From Dipylidium caninum (Eukaryota > Platyhelminthes > Cestoda > Cyclophyllidea > Dipylidiidae), in contig QEYB01000911.1 of assembly GCA_017562135.1 (NCBI GenBank), forward strand, positions 372,001-436,000: a stretch of DNA of 64,000 nt, in the 5' to 3' direction. The translations under genes were made by a program, and so were the position numbers. Below the pieces are notes generated by a model. The model saw nothing but the letters and a program-made list of their open reading frames with translations. It was not told where the DNA came from and ran no database searches. Positions 47,116-60,000 of the stretch are shown here, one piece after another. Within the stretch, counting starts at the first letter, position 1, and every line of letters starts with the position of its first letter.

Positions 47116-50100
47116 GACAGAGAGAGAAAGAGAAAGGGTGGAGGGTTATCGTCCGAATTTTGTCGCAGGCACCACCACACGAGTGGTGGTTTTTCACTAG
47201 ACATTAAGGTGTCGGAGCGGTCTAATTACCAGAAAGTCCTCGCAGTGTACCCACTAATTCACTCGCGTTAGTGAATAAATCATATTAACAACTTCTTTCC
47301 TTCGAGGTCTCTACGGGTGGGGGTAGTGCAAACTAGTAAATAAACACAAGTTCCGGTTTTTATGCGCAAGAAACGAAACAACCTTTTTTAGCGGTCCACT
47401 CGCAGCTAAGATTTTTGTGTGAATTGGTGTGCTATTGTAGCCAGGTGTTGCAGAACACCGTGGATTGTCAGTCTAGCGAGAGGGTGGCAAATCTAATGGG
47501 AGCTCCACATTCCAACTTTCTCGTACTGTTTATGGTACCCAAATTATTGTAGACATCCACGTTCAAGGTTTCGCAGAACCCACTGAACGTAGGAGACCTT
47601 GTCATTTGACTATCAAGTCAAGCTACTGCAGTCTTTTCTACCACACTGTTAACAAAACCTCATTTACTAAGGAACTCACTAGAATCTTGCTTCTTTCCTC
47701 GCCGGTCTTTCTGCTTAAGAGACATGCCTAACGCGTCAGACAGTTTGCCTTGACAAAATTCCCTTTTTACTAGTGTTCCGCTTTGATACACATCAGACAG
47801 ACATGTACCAGGCAAACAAGACGGATGAAAAGCTGAGGGCCACCGCCTGACGCCTTTAGGGAAAGAAAAAATCAAAGTCTCATCGCCACAAATTATGCTT
47901 TTCACCTTCATTCCTTCGTCCCCTCCTCTTGACCCTACCTCTTCTCCTGTTGCAGTTATCCTCCAAAAGTGGTACTTTTACCGGGGCGATGTCGAGTTTC
48001 AGGAAAGAAGGAATGAACGGTAGAAATGCTCCAGGGTAGGTTTAATAAAAGGATTAAGTGAACGTGACGGCGAACCTACCCGTTCATTTCCTCACTTTCA
48101 GGGCAAAGTCACCTGGGCCGAACAGAGGGTTGGACCACAGAAGTGCTCTCAGGAGGAATAACACCATCACCAATATGTTAAAGTCGAAAAAATTCTACCT
48201 GACATCGTCTCGACGCTGGGTTTCCCTTAAAAAACGACTCGAGTTAGCATTTCTCGGGCAGCTGTTAGATAAGTCCGTCGCAACTGGTGATTTCAAACAA
48301 GTCGGCCGAGCTGGAGATAATCAAAGTATTTTTAGAATGGCGTCCACTGTGAAAGGGAAGGACGAGAGGTATTCGTTGTTGTGAAAATCTCCGCAAGGTT
48401 ATTTATACTCCTGACAGTCTGTTATTTGTTGTTAATTTTTGGGTATGTGGAGGGGAGAAAGGAGAAATCGCGCCTTCATTTGAAGGAGTTCCGGAAGTAA
48501 GAGGAAGAGGAGGTGCCTCCCCTAACTTCGTTTGTTCACTGCGACCATTCCGCCCCTCTGCCCACCTCCCTCTCCGCCCCGCTTTCCCCGCCCCACACCA
48601 ATTTATCTTTGGAGCTACGCCACCGGATGCACACTATTGACGGCAGGGAGGCAGAACGTTCACATCCGGATCATGCCTTAATGCCAGTGCAGCTGTTGCC
48701 TCCTCTGATTAGTACTGCTCCTTCACCCTTTCCTCCCGCAAAGAGTGACACGCCAGCGATGCTATTTCCTGTTTATAGGGTGAATCGCAAGATAACGCGC
48801 CTCAAATGATCGCAATTTTTGCAGATAGTTTGGACAAGGAGTCGCGTGGCCGCACATCACTCCAAATGGTATTGGAGAGTTTCTACGTGGTAGAAGTATT
48901 TAACATTGTCCAAAATATATGGTGAAAGTGGGGGCATTCTCATGGGGTAGGGTTCGGGCCTTATTAATTATTGCCTCTCGCTCCACGTGTCATCATTCAC
49001 TCCCAGGGAACAGTGTCGTTTGTCCCTCTCTCCTCCCTCCACGAGTTTACCCTGAAGGCATATTCCCATGTCTTGACCCCCTCTCGCTCCTCCCTCTGCC
49101 CTCATTCCCAACTTCAACTAGCTCTCCCTCTCAGAGAATAACCTCTGGGGTGACCGTGTCTCAAAATGATGGTGATCCACAATCATTCATTTCTACGAGA
49201 TCCAAAGTAGACCAAATTTGACAATATTTATGGAATTAAAAAAAGAGCTAGACACATCGGTGGAGAGCGCTTCATTGGCCTCTCCAGACAAAACAAACTG
49301 ACACGCACGGTATTCCTTCGGGGGAAAATGGACCCTCACAAAATTTTTCAGGTAAATGCGCATTTGGGGAGAAAAGGTGATCGACAAGAGTGACTTAGTT
49401 CGAGAAGCACAGAACTTTCGGAATGTCACTCTGGTAGGCTAATTTTGCGGGAAGTTGACCAACTGACTGCTTCAAGTCGGGAGGTATTTCCCTGCAGAGG
49501 AAGGAGGGGAAATCAGAAGAGTGGAGGAATTTCGATGCGCGTCATAAAAAGTGCCTTCATTTAATCGTTACGACACGTGTGGCCACCTACGAAATTCGCT
49601 GCACCCGCAGTCAGGAGGCCTTTCCGTAGCCTGCAAACGTGTCACGCAGTTCGTTACCACCGCTCGTTTGTGGACGGGAGGATAAAACTTGGGGAGTCGA
49701 GGCAATCATCTCTCGGTGCCCCGACCTCCACCAGTAATTTTTGTGTCCTTTCCGGAAAAGTGGCCACAGTCTTCTCCAAAAGAATGGGTCTCGACAAACC
49801 GCCATATCGGCCCATTTTCCTTGGCATGCGGAACACTTGCAGTGTTGACATCGAAACTGCCGCCTGGCTTAACCTCAACAGGTCCTTCGAAGAACTTTCT
49901 GCTAGATGGTGCCAAACAGCACGCCTTGCCGTGCGCTGTGGGTTGTGCTCGAGGCTGGGGAATCAGGAGTGACACAGTTGCCTTGTAAGTTGCGAAGGGG
50001 GGAGGGGGGCAGAGGAGGAGGAGGAGGGCGGGATGGGGACGGTCCAACTGTCCCTCCATTTTCGATGATGTCCGTAATAAGTGTTATTGTTTTTGGTACA

Positions 50101-50956
50101 TTGGACGTCCCCTTAGGTCATATAGCATTTAGTAATGGTTGAAGGTAGAAATCATGTTTGAATAAGCGGACTTAGGTGTGGGCCCAGACATTTTTGTGGA
50201 AAAAACAAGAATTATGAGTGAGTATTCATAGCACATTACCATTTCCCTTCAGTTCAACACGAATTATGACCAGGGCTTTTGGAGTCGTACTTATTCAACA
50301 GGATAAAGTTTTGACCTGTTAGTTTTAGCCAAACAACTTCATTAACTGCCGTATTCGCGTGGAATAACAATGATTTGGAGATCAACCACTTATTCGTCGC
50401 TTTTCGTATTGCCAGTTTCCCATCTCTTATGGGGCGGCAGGGTTGAAGCCTCCCTGTTACGCTACCGTTCGTTTGTCTTGACGGCGAGATCCGAGGATTC
50501 AAGGAATGCGGTTAGTAAAGTTGGCCCAAGTGGACAAATACTGTTCGCCATCAGTCATATCCCTTGGTTAAGCCACAGCCACGGTGAGAGGGTAGTTAAA
50601 ATCAACCCAAATGACAAATTCTTCAGTAAAAAGGTAATAAAATTAATACACCCACGTTCCGTCTCTCTTCGCTCCCCCCTACCGCCTCAGCCTCCTTCAG
50701 TGCGTGTGCACAAAAAGTCGGGATGTGCATTTCAAAGATGAGGGGGGGATGGAGGAGGCGGAGGGCGGGGCAGGAGGAGGGAGAGCTCTCGCAATAACTG
50801 CGTCCTCACCCCCCCTGCCTACATCCTACACGCCTTAGAATTTCGCCTCGTCCCACAGTGCACAGCATCTGTCGTGCGCATGGGTGTATGTGCCGCACCA
50901 TCACAAAACGGGGCCCCCGAAGTTTACACGTGACCCGTCGCTTAAATATACCGACG

Positions 50957-50990
50957 CACACACACACACACATACACATACACACACCCA
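50957..50990. repeat. CA microsatellite
   Basis: (CA)n broken by TA. Confidence 0.8.
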
Positions 50991-53335
50991 TTTCCCCCAC
51001 TTGCCATCGACCAATTCTCCGTTTCCCGGTCTAAAAGCCTTCACGTAGGGAGGAATGTGTTATTTAAACAGTTGAAAAAGCTTCCTCAGGTGAATTTCTT
51101 AAAGGAGCCAAAACTTTTCCCAGAAGAGTGAATCATTCACCATTGTTAACTGTACACCAAAGCGTCTCATTTCCTCTGTACCACAGATTCATTTATACTT
51201 ATCCAACTCTGCTGAATTCTTTCCGCCCCGCTCGACTTGCAACACGCTCCGTCGGTCCTACCTTCCATAAAGTAAATCAAAGCAAATCGCCATCATCAGC
51301 CTACTACTGTTTAACCAATCACCAGGAGTTACTTAGTTCCCACATATATCATCTTATACCCACACTCTTAAATCCGTATTTGAACAGAGCTCGAAAGATA
51401 TCACATCCATCAGAAAATTTGTTAAATTTTGAAGAGGGGTAGATTTGAGACATTAAAAAGTTCACTTGAAAAAGAGACGGTGTGAAGTGAAGAGCATGAA
51501 AGAAGGAGACAAAAAAACCCTTGCATTTCATATCTGTGCCTGTCCGCGACAATGGAGAGGGGCCAGGGAGGCCGGTCAAATCCATCCAACCCGAAATTTG
51601 CGGCCGAACATCTGGCATTTTTGGGGAAATCCCTGCCGCCGCGTCCCACCATCGATTTTATTGCCGTGATACGGCGGCTTTCTGACTCGTCGCTTTCGGT
51701 GGCAATCAGAATTCCACGCCGCTGCCAGATGGCGTCAGCCGACTGGTATTGCGGTCACCAGTATGATGACCTCGCCACGGTATTAAAGTGGCGTTAGCGT
51801 TGCGTTCATTTGGGCTTCGTTTGCCACCTACGCTACAAATTTCTGAACTTCATGAAAAGGGCTCTGAGGTGTCGGCAGGATTTGGTTGATAACCCAGTCT
51901 TTTGTTGCTGAGACGAGCGCACACTAAACATGGACTTGGGGGTGTGGGAGGGAGGCGAGGGGGCAGCGAGGTAAGAAAAACCCAAGTGTTTATTTATGCA
52001 GGGCGGTTGGGGGTTGGTGCGCCCCTGGTAGTCAGCATGATACAACCTCCACCAGCATTAGAATTGTAGCCTACACAACGAAGATGTACACCAACGTGGG
52101 TGATGAACTGAGTCACCATAAACGGCTGATTTAGCAAGTGAAACTTTCAACCATACGAGGTGAACAGGACGCTTCCGCGTGGTTGTAAAGCTGCCTACTC
52201 CGCAAGTTGTCACATACCGTGGCACCTTCCAGAGCCCACTCTGCGAGCCGTAAATAGTCGAGGGTGAGCAAGACCTTCACATCTCGAATTTCGAGTATTC
52301 TTCTCACAGAGATGATGGGCACTGATAAATCAGACGATGGAATGGACACAGAAAGGCACGCGTCACATCATCCATCATTGACATTCGCATGAAGACACGA
52401 GTCACCGACTTTCAACGCGGCGAACGCCAAAGCAACTCATATTGTAAGGCTTGGTTATTAATGAGTAAAATTGAATAGTTGGAGAAAATTTCGTGCCAGC
52501 GGAGCAGACGCTATGCCTCGGGCGTGGACACAATCGATCATGCGACAGTAGCACCTGCCCATGAGTGATGATCTTTCCTATTCCATATCCATGGCACAGT
52601 CGCCACCGCACAGCGTAGACCGGTTGCTAGGGTGGAAGGTGCCAGCCTTGCCCGCCGTCTTCACCCTCCAGCAGGTGTTTCTGTTTTGATAAGACGCGCT
52701 TCGTTAGCACCCCTGTCCCATTTCCCTCCCCCACCCCCACTCCTCCCACTCCCCCCACTCCCACCAACTGCTAGGCGGATGGGAATGGTAAAACTGATGC
52801 GCTAACGTTCGTACAACAGGACGAGGTGAAAAAGGGGTTGAGAAGAAGCCCCCAGACTTTCTGCTATGCCGCCGTGACCAAAGGCGGAGTTCATAGTTAG
52901 CAAGAAAATTAGTTGCCCAGGGGACTAGGGACTCCGGAACCAATTTAGATTAAACCGCTGGCTATGATCACACCAGCACATTTCGAGGAATTTCTAGTAC
53001 CCAGAGTTCATGAAGACCAAGATCGTAGCCGCTCTGTTTTCCTTAACTCTGTTAACCAGTACTCTAGCATTAAGTGTCATCTGCACGTGGGAGGTGGAAA
53101 AGGCTGTAAAATGAAATAATATGTTGCCATGACACTTTTATGGAACCTCTGAATGCCGTTCCCACATTTTTGGGCTTGTGTTCATGTGTGAGCGGACAAG
53201 TTCATCCTGCTAATGAACATTTCCGCCTTGGTGACATTTGTCCTCTGACAATTTCCAACTGGCCACAAGTCGCCTAATCGACGAAGATTAAGGACCTATC
53301 GTCCACTTTTTCTTAACATGTTCTATAAGCACATA

Positions 53336-54595
53336 TTAGATAGGAAACAATGAAGTAGGCTTTGATGTTTAGTCTGTATTCAGCTGTGACTGAGAGAGAT
53401 ACGTATTAACGTGCGCTCCATATTTTCGTTTACAAATGTTAAAGTTAGGCATCTTGCTCATTTCCTAATACTTTTCGCTTTTGTATCCCACTTTTATTTT
53501 GCATTTTTTTCTAAAACCAGACGAGAATAAATGGGGGTTACACCTACTCTTCTTGTACGAGTTCAACTTGAATCATGGCGCAGTTCAACAAGCTCCGGGG
53601 AATATCAATGAAGCATTCGGAGATGGATTTACTCGTGAAAGAAATGCTCGGTGGTGGTTCCAAAATTTTGTTCTGCCAACTTGAGTTTCATCAAGAATTT
53701 AGGGCGACTGCGAAATCCGAGTAACACATGGACTATTCGTGAGCTTGGGTATAAATTACGTAGGAACCAGCTACCCAAACAGCTTTATTAAAGCACTCGC
53801 GTAAAATGAATAAGAAATCGGATTCATGCGCCAACCGTACGAAGGGACGTAAGTGGAGATGGATGATCGAGCACTTCAGGAGCAAGTGCGCATCTTTATC
53901 ATTTCTCAATAGACGATTGTCGCCATATTTTACCAATTCATCACTCTTAATGAAAAGTGGATTGTGTATGACAGTCGAAAACGATTACGCAAGTGAGTAG
54001 ATGAGAATACGCTCGCAGGACGTACCCTCAAGTCGAAATATCATCAAAAAAATTGTGGTGGAGCGCCCAAGGAGTGATAATCCATTATTACTTCCTTCCC
54101 ACAACCAGGTGAAGCCACAACGGCGGCGGAGTCCCATTGACGTGAAGTTGGTGTCATGCATGGGAAGAAGTTTATGAAGAAACACCAGCCAGCATTGCTT
54201 GGTTAGCAAGACGCATTCTTACTGCATGAAAACCCTGAACAACTGCATAAAGCTTCAATTACTGTGCACAAATTTAATTCCTCGCAAAATGCGATTTCAC
54301 CACATCCCCAATACTCGCCCGACATTTCCTACATGGATTATTACATTTCTCGTAAATAGGAGTTATTTATAAGAGATAAAATGATATCAGACAAGACTTC
54401 CGGTCATTTATCAACTAGAAAATAGAGTCTTTTTTATAGAAAGGCATATATGACTTGCCCAGTCGTTGTCGAAATGTTGTTGATTGCAATAGAAATGATT
54501 CCGAGTGACTATAATAAATAATGTGGAAAATTTCGCTTCTTGTTTTCTATTTATAATCAACGCCTGATTCATATGTTACAAGCTGATATAATAAC
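53336..54595 (+). mobile_element. Decayed mariner-like transposon, copy 2
   Basis: Begins TTAGATAGGAAACAATGAAG, a diverged form of the copy 1 terminal repeat, and ends near CTGATATAA. Stretches match copy 1 along the length, for example 53371-53560 against 3515-3710 and 54455-54545 against 4465-4555. Pieces of the transposase survive in different frames: MARWWFQNF-like text near 53645, LNEKWIVYDSRKR near 53944 (the family DEKW block, with the Asp replaced by Asn) and HPQYSPDISYMDYYISR near 54300 (the family YSPDL...DY block that carries a catalytic Asp). Many stops and shifts mean it is inactive. It keeps more of the catalytic region than copy 1. Confidence 0.85.
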
Positions 54596-57076
54596 GTTAT
54601 GAACAAAGTTAGTTTGGTGGTTGCCACGTCGTGTCAACTTCTCCAACAAGTCAAAAAAATATGGCAAATGGTAAGACCTAGAAACAGATTTGAGTGTTCA
54701 TGCCATTCATCGGCAGAAGATGCAAAAATGACGAAGCAGTGATTAGCTGCCTCATGACTAAATATCGTTCCATTGGATTAAATATAAACAAAAGTTGCAC
54801 ATCTTATCCCACATCCAATTAGCTGTAGCTAATGGAATCACTTTTAGAAGAAAACCATTGATCATATAATAGCATAACTAAGTGAATTGAGAGAATTTGC
54901 CATTTGTACATGGTACGTCCGACTTTCCTTCCTTTCGGACGATTTGCGAAAGCTGGGAAATCGCGGTCGAAAGAACTCATATGATAACATGAATAAATGA
55001 AGAACTTGTTGAAGTGGTCTGTTTTCAAGTAGATCTCGCTAATACCGCGATTAAGTACTTAAGCAGGACCACTTAGGCGACCGTGACCCTCCAACGCAGT
55101 GACCTGTAAATGGTGGTCTCAAATCAAAATCCATCATGTTTCTGCAGGATCTATACGATCCAGAAAACCAAAAACTAACGTTCACCTTCGCTGGCCATAC
55201 ACGTTTTGATTGCTAATACAGTTTCAGTTCACGTTAATTGAAAAATAAAACTTCGAGGAAAACCATTGATGTTACTCAGTCTCACCGTTGGCCTGGGATG
55301 GTTACACGCCATGCTAGCGCTTGTGACATTGTCACATTACTGGGATATTAAATAAAGGTTATTTTGGTTTACATTTTTTCACTTTTTTATGTCATTCAAC
55401 ACCAAAACTGTTTCCATTGATGGCGCTGATTGCCGTTATTTATTCAAAACCTGTTTTAGTCTCGATACACTTTACGATCTATTTTATATGCGTGGAAGCC
55501 TATTCAGACCAGAAAGAAAACCTCTTCTTTATAACCGCACTTCGATTTTGATAGATATAGAGTCAAGGTCCCCGTTAGGATTCTCGCAACTTTCTTTCGA
55601 TTTAAATAAAAATGATAAGCTGACTTTGATTAATTTACCTTTTTGCGGGAGAATAAGTGACACTCAAACATATCAAAAGGAATTACGAGGGACGCTACAA
55701 TAGCTTTTTTGCTTAGTGTTGTATGTGATGTAAAAACGGACTTCGGAGTCAGCAATTGTTTGGGAACATTTATTTTGCCGCCCCGGATTTATATTTTATT
55801 TACTTCTCGGATGAAGTAGGTCCAATGCTATAATTCAAATGTTTGTTCTAGTATTGGGAGACACTTAAGTTTCCATTTGTACAAGATTGCGCTTTTTGCT
55901 GCACCCACAACTTTCATCCACTGTTGCAACATGTTACCACTCGAAAAAAATTAGGGGCATTATATCTATGCAGGCTGAGATACTTTACCACTGCTAAATA
56001 AATCCCTGACGCTCTTTATAAACATCTTGATTTTTGGGAAGGACAAAGTGAGGGTGGATTGGATCCAAGATTTCTGGGGTACCTGAGTACGCTGGTGTAT
56101 ATTCAACCTTGCAGTGAATGCCAATTCTGCGTAAAGGTCGTGAAAAAGATGGACAGCAGCCACTGATGTCAAACCGCGCTGATCACGTCGGTAGTAAGGA
56201 TTAGCAGAATAATTGAAGTGCGGATTGTAGTTTTTGCATAATTTTTGTGTGGATGACCGCAGATGTTAAGAAACATCTCAAAAATACTGAAATAATAGAC
56301 ATACAGATTGAATATTTAAAATTAGTGCTGGAAGTAAAGAGTAATTGAACACTTAAGAATATATATAGCGCAACTCTTAGGGCGGATTACTCTATTTCCT
56401 TGCTGAAGTGGTATACTCTAACTTTAATGTTATTATTATACCGATAATATTTCCCGCCGGTGAACTATGGGCTTTATCTGTGCTTTAGTCTTGCGGTGCC
56501 ATTTTGTGTCCTGACATCGTAGGTTTCCCCTCCTTTAGTTTTTCAGTATCCCTTTACTATTAGTAAACATCATTACTTAAAGATTCATTATGTAACAGCG
56601 TCTTTAGAGATATGGTTTCTCGCAAAGGCTTTATTTGTATTATATTTGGATTAAGTGAGATTAGCGAAAATAGCCTGGACAGCTATATGCACCCCTACGT
56701 GGTGGTTGGAGCATTTATTCTGAGATTATTCTTTTTGTACGATCCTTTTTCTCATGCCCATTTTACATGTCTGCTCGTGTTTTACGTAAACAATTATTGT
56801 GTTCAAGTCTTTAGTTAAATTTTAAGCCGGAAAAATTAGGTTCTTTTGTGTAATCTTCTATAAAAAAATCGAACCTCCGAATTCACTGCAGTTTTCTGCT
56901 AGTGGAGTTACTGTCTTTTACAATCACGTGTTGCACTTGTTGCAGAGTATTCTCGAAATTTTATAAAGACAGCGCTAATACGTTATTGGAATCGAACACA
57001 GTGGGTTTTATTTCAGTCACTTTTGCCAAAAATATACTGATGCGAATTAACTAATCCTCTTGTTCATTGTTATTTT
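54596..57076. other. Region upstream of the NCoR-like gene
   Basis: About 2.5 kb, AT-rich. It has one 104-codon open frame at 55389-55703 and no other coding signal. It may contain the NCoR promoter and 5' UTR. Confidence 0.5.
55389..55703 (+). CDS. Isolated 104-residue open frame, unrecognised
   Basis: ATG to TAG with no stop in AT-rich DNA. Text such as DTLYDLFYMRGSLFRPERKP and LTLINLPFCGRI has balanced composition. No signal peptide or known motif. It could be a small intronless gene, a 5' exon of the NCoR-like gene, or chance. Confidence 0.25.
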   Translation: MSFNTKTVSIDGADCRYLFKTCFSLDTLYDLFYMRGSLFRPERKPLLYNRTSILIDIESRSPLGFSQLSFDLNKNDKLTLINLPFCGRISDTQTYQKELRGTLQ

Positions 57077-60000
57077 ATGAATAATGACTTCATTTTGACA
57101 GTAACAGCGACCAACTCGGTGAAGATGGGAGGTGCCTACTCATCCGATCCCGTTAGTGGTGCCGGTAGTAGTGGTGGCGTTGGCGGCCAAACCTCCGGTG
57201 GTAACGGTAGTGGCGGTGCCAGTAGTGGTGTTGCGGGTCGTTTTCCTGATGGAAGGAGTAGCAGTAGCAGCTCTAGTAGCCATCCACTCCTCGATCAGAG
57301 CTCATTTCCATGGCTTGGTTTGGCTCGAAGCGGTCAAGTCCCTCCCTCGAGTGGCGTTGGGACGCCCTCGATGCGTACCCAGTCTCAACTACCGCAACAA
57401 CAGCCTCAACAGCCGCAACTACAACAGCAACAAAACCCTCAACCTAGCATAGAGGAGCTTATTGCCAATTTTTCACGTGCAAATCCTAACTTCCTTTATT
57501 CATGTGAGTTTAAATTGACCAAATAATTAAGCTCTTTGGATTTTAGCATGGGAATCAGTGGATACTTTTAGGTACACCGTCAATTGTTGTTTCTTGAAAG
57601 ATTTAGGCCCTCTACTTGATCTAACATGGTTATTTTAGCCTTATTTAGTCTTCTCTGTTTGATAGTTTTGGAAAATCTTCGTGCACAAACAACAACAACA
57701 ACAACAGCATTACCAACAAGGAACATCGCAGTCGCAAATTTTAGGCGCCCAATTGTCCCAGACTGCTGCGTCACGATCCCGCTCCCCTATCCATCATCAA
57801 CAGTCCCCCCAGACCGGTGTCCCTCGTCCTTCCAGTGGTTCCTTAAGCGGTATTGCAAACCAATCAGCTTCCGGTAATGTTCTCACCACTTTGTGGAATG
57901 ACAAACAGTCTGTAGTGTTCCAGGGTGGTCTTACTCGTTCCTAGTCAGAAGTAGTTAATGTCAGAGCTCTTTTATATGTTATATAAGTCCGTTCATTGCT
58001 ACAAACACTGGAGTCATTAGTTCAGTTTCGAAACGCTTTTGCAATTTTTTTACCTGAGATTGGTATCTTAACTTAATTTGATAGTGTTTATAAGGCTATT
58101 TGTAAACAAAGACTAATAAATACTAACTAGGTCGTCCGGGTTCGGCAACTTCGACCCAATTCACTCAAGCTAGAGTAGCGGGCGGCAACAATGTTGGCAA
58201 CATTAAATACGCTGGCAGCGCAGGTCAATCGCAGCAGCAATCGTTGCCTGAGCAGTTGGTGTCAGCAGCAGCAGCTGCTGCTGCTACCTACCCTCATCGC
58301 CCTTCCTCTTCAGCCTCCGGCTCTCTTCGATCTTCCATCACTTGCCCTGGTCCCACCTACCCTGTTTTGACCACCAATTCTGCTCAGTATCATTCGGCCT
58401 ATGCGGCGGTTGCTGCTGCTCCCCATCTTCCTCATAATGATGGTCTGCAGGATTTGGTACGATTCTACTATTAACTATAGAGGATGTCGGTTTCTTTTTT
58501 ATCTCGGCCTATCTTTACCCCTATAGACACGTGGCGGTGGACAGTCGATGGGTAGTGGGGGTGGTATCCCACCCTCAAAGAGGCCTCGTCTTGTTTCCTC
58601 CTCGAGCTCTTCTGTTCCTTCAACAGTGGCAACACCCTCTTCTTCACCTTACCTACCCCAAACCTCTTCCCTTTCGCGTCAGCAGCAACAACATGAATTG
58701 CTAAGTAGGCAGCTATTACAAAATGCTGCGAACAATAGAACGGCAATTCTGGCCTTGTTTACTAATGCCGCTCAACAACAGCAGCAACAGGTCACGGCTT
58801 CTGGGGCTAGGAGTTCTGTTCCCTCAGGGTACTACCCACCCTCTGAATCTTATGGTCAAAGAAATACTGGTCAACGGCAACCTGGAGTAAGGATAGTCTT
58901 AAGACGATTTCTTCATAATCTCTTATTTGGGACTGAGACGACGTTGATATTGGTAGCATTTTTTATCCCTTACAGAAACTAGACAAAAGAAATATTTTTT
59001 TCTTATAATGGCAAGACAAGCCTGCAAACCTTCAAATGAGTTCTTTAGTGTAATGAGTTCATGTTTTGTTGTCGGGCTCGATGTTCATTAAGTACGAAAA
59101 ATAGCACTGCATTCCACAATTCCCATGTTATGAGTTATACTACTTGATTAAATTTGCTAGACGGTGTTTATTTATAATAAGAGTTCATGTTAACGCATTA
59201 CCTTCGAGAATTAAGAAAGGGCAATGTCTATAATGAACAATTATGTTATAAAGGCTATAACTCATTTTTGCAAACTACTTTCATCAAGTCCCGACGGTAA
59301 TTAGAGACATCTAGTGAGCCAAAAATAAGTTTTAATCGCGGTAAGCTATTGCTCACGCTAAATGATATAGCTTACGTATCCTTTTCTGGCCACCTTTTTC
59401 TCATCAAGTATGCTAAATGTGGTTTCCAAAATCACGCAAGAAAATCCAATAGGCACATGCGTCTGATGGTGAAAGTGAACTTATCAAAATTCGTTTGATG
59501 TACAAAAGGCGTGACTATCCTTGTTTTTCGCCTTTTCAGTCCCAGCTTCTTGTCTCTTCACCGAATGCCCTATCACAAACCCCATCTTCATCGTCATCAG
59601 TGGCGGCAGCAGCGGCCGCTGCTGCCGCTTACAGTAATCTGGCGGCGGTAGCGGCGGTAGCGGCAGCGGCACAACAACATGCTGCCTCCTCCGCAGCCGC
59701 AGCTGTTAGCAACACTGGTGTCTACCAGCAACAAGTGGCCGCTTCTGGCAGATCAAGTTACCTTCACGCAGCCACCGTTTCTTCCTCCACTTCCTCTCGT
59801 GGAGGCTACCGGGGACAGTCACAACAGTCTCAATCAACAACCATCCCCACCGGTGTTAGCAGTGGTGTGTCTTACCATCCTCACACCGCTACACACACGA
59901 TGCCTAGTGGCACTGGAGTGCTTCGACAACAAACTAAAGAACCCGCCTACCATCCTCAGGTATGTCATCTCTGGTGTTTATTGTTAACCACTCTCCTGTC

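Larger units (their letters stand above)
41205..53335. other. Gene-poor region between FoxF and the second mariner
   Basis: About 12 kb in which I recognise no exon. Open frames are short, overlap in several frames and have no family resemblance. It holds scattered simple repeats (45724, 46867, 47094, 50957). It may carry FoxF or NCoR control elements or untranslated 5' exons; that is inference. Confidence 0.5.

Noticed and set aside
47660..50741. Several open frames of 80-130 codons
   Set aside because: They overlap on both strands and carry Ser/Pro or Arg bias from pyrimidine-rich DNA; no recognisable motif or phase-consistent splicing.
57626..57877. Thr-rich frame over the CAA repeat of the NCoR-like gene
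   Set aside because: Ends in the wrong phase for exon 3; the Gln frame fits exon 3 and the family's Gln-rich N-terminus.
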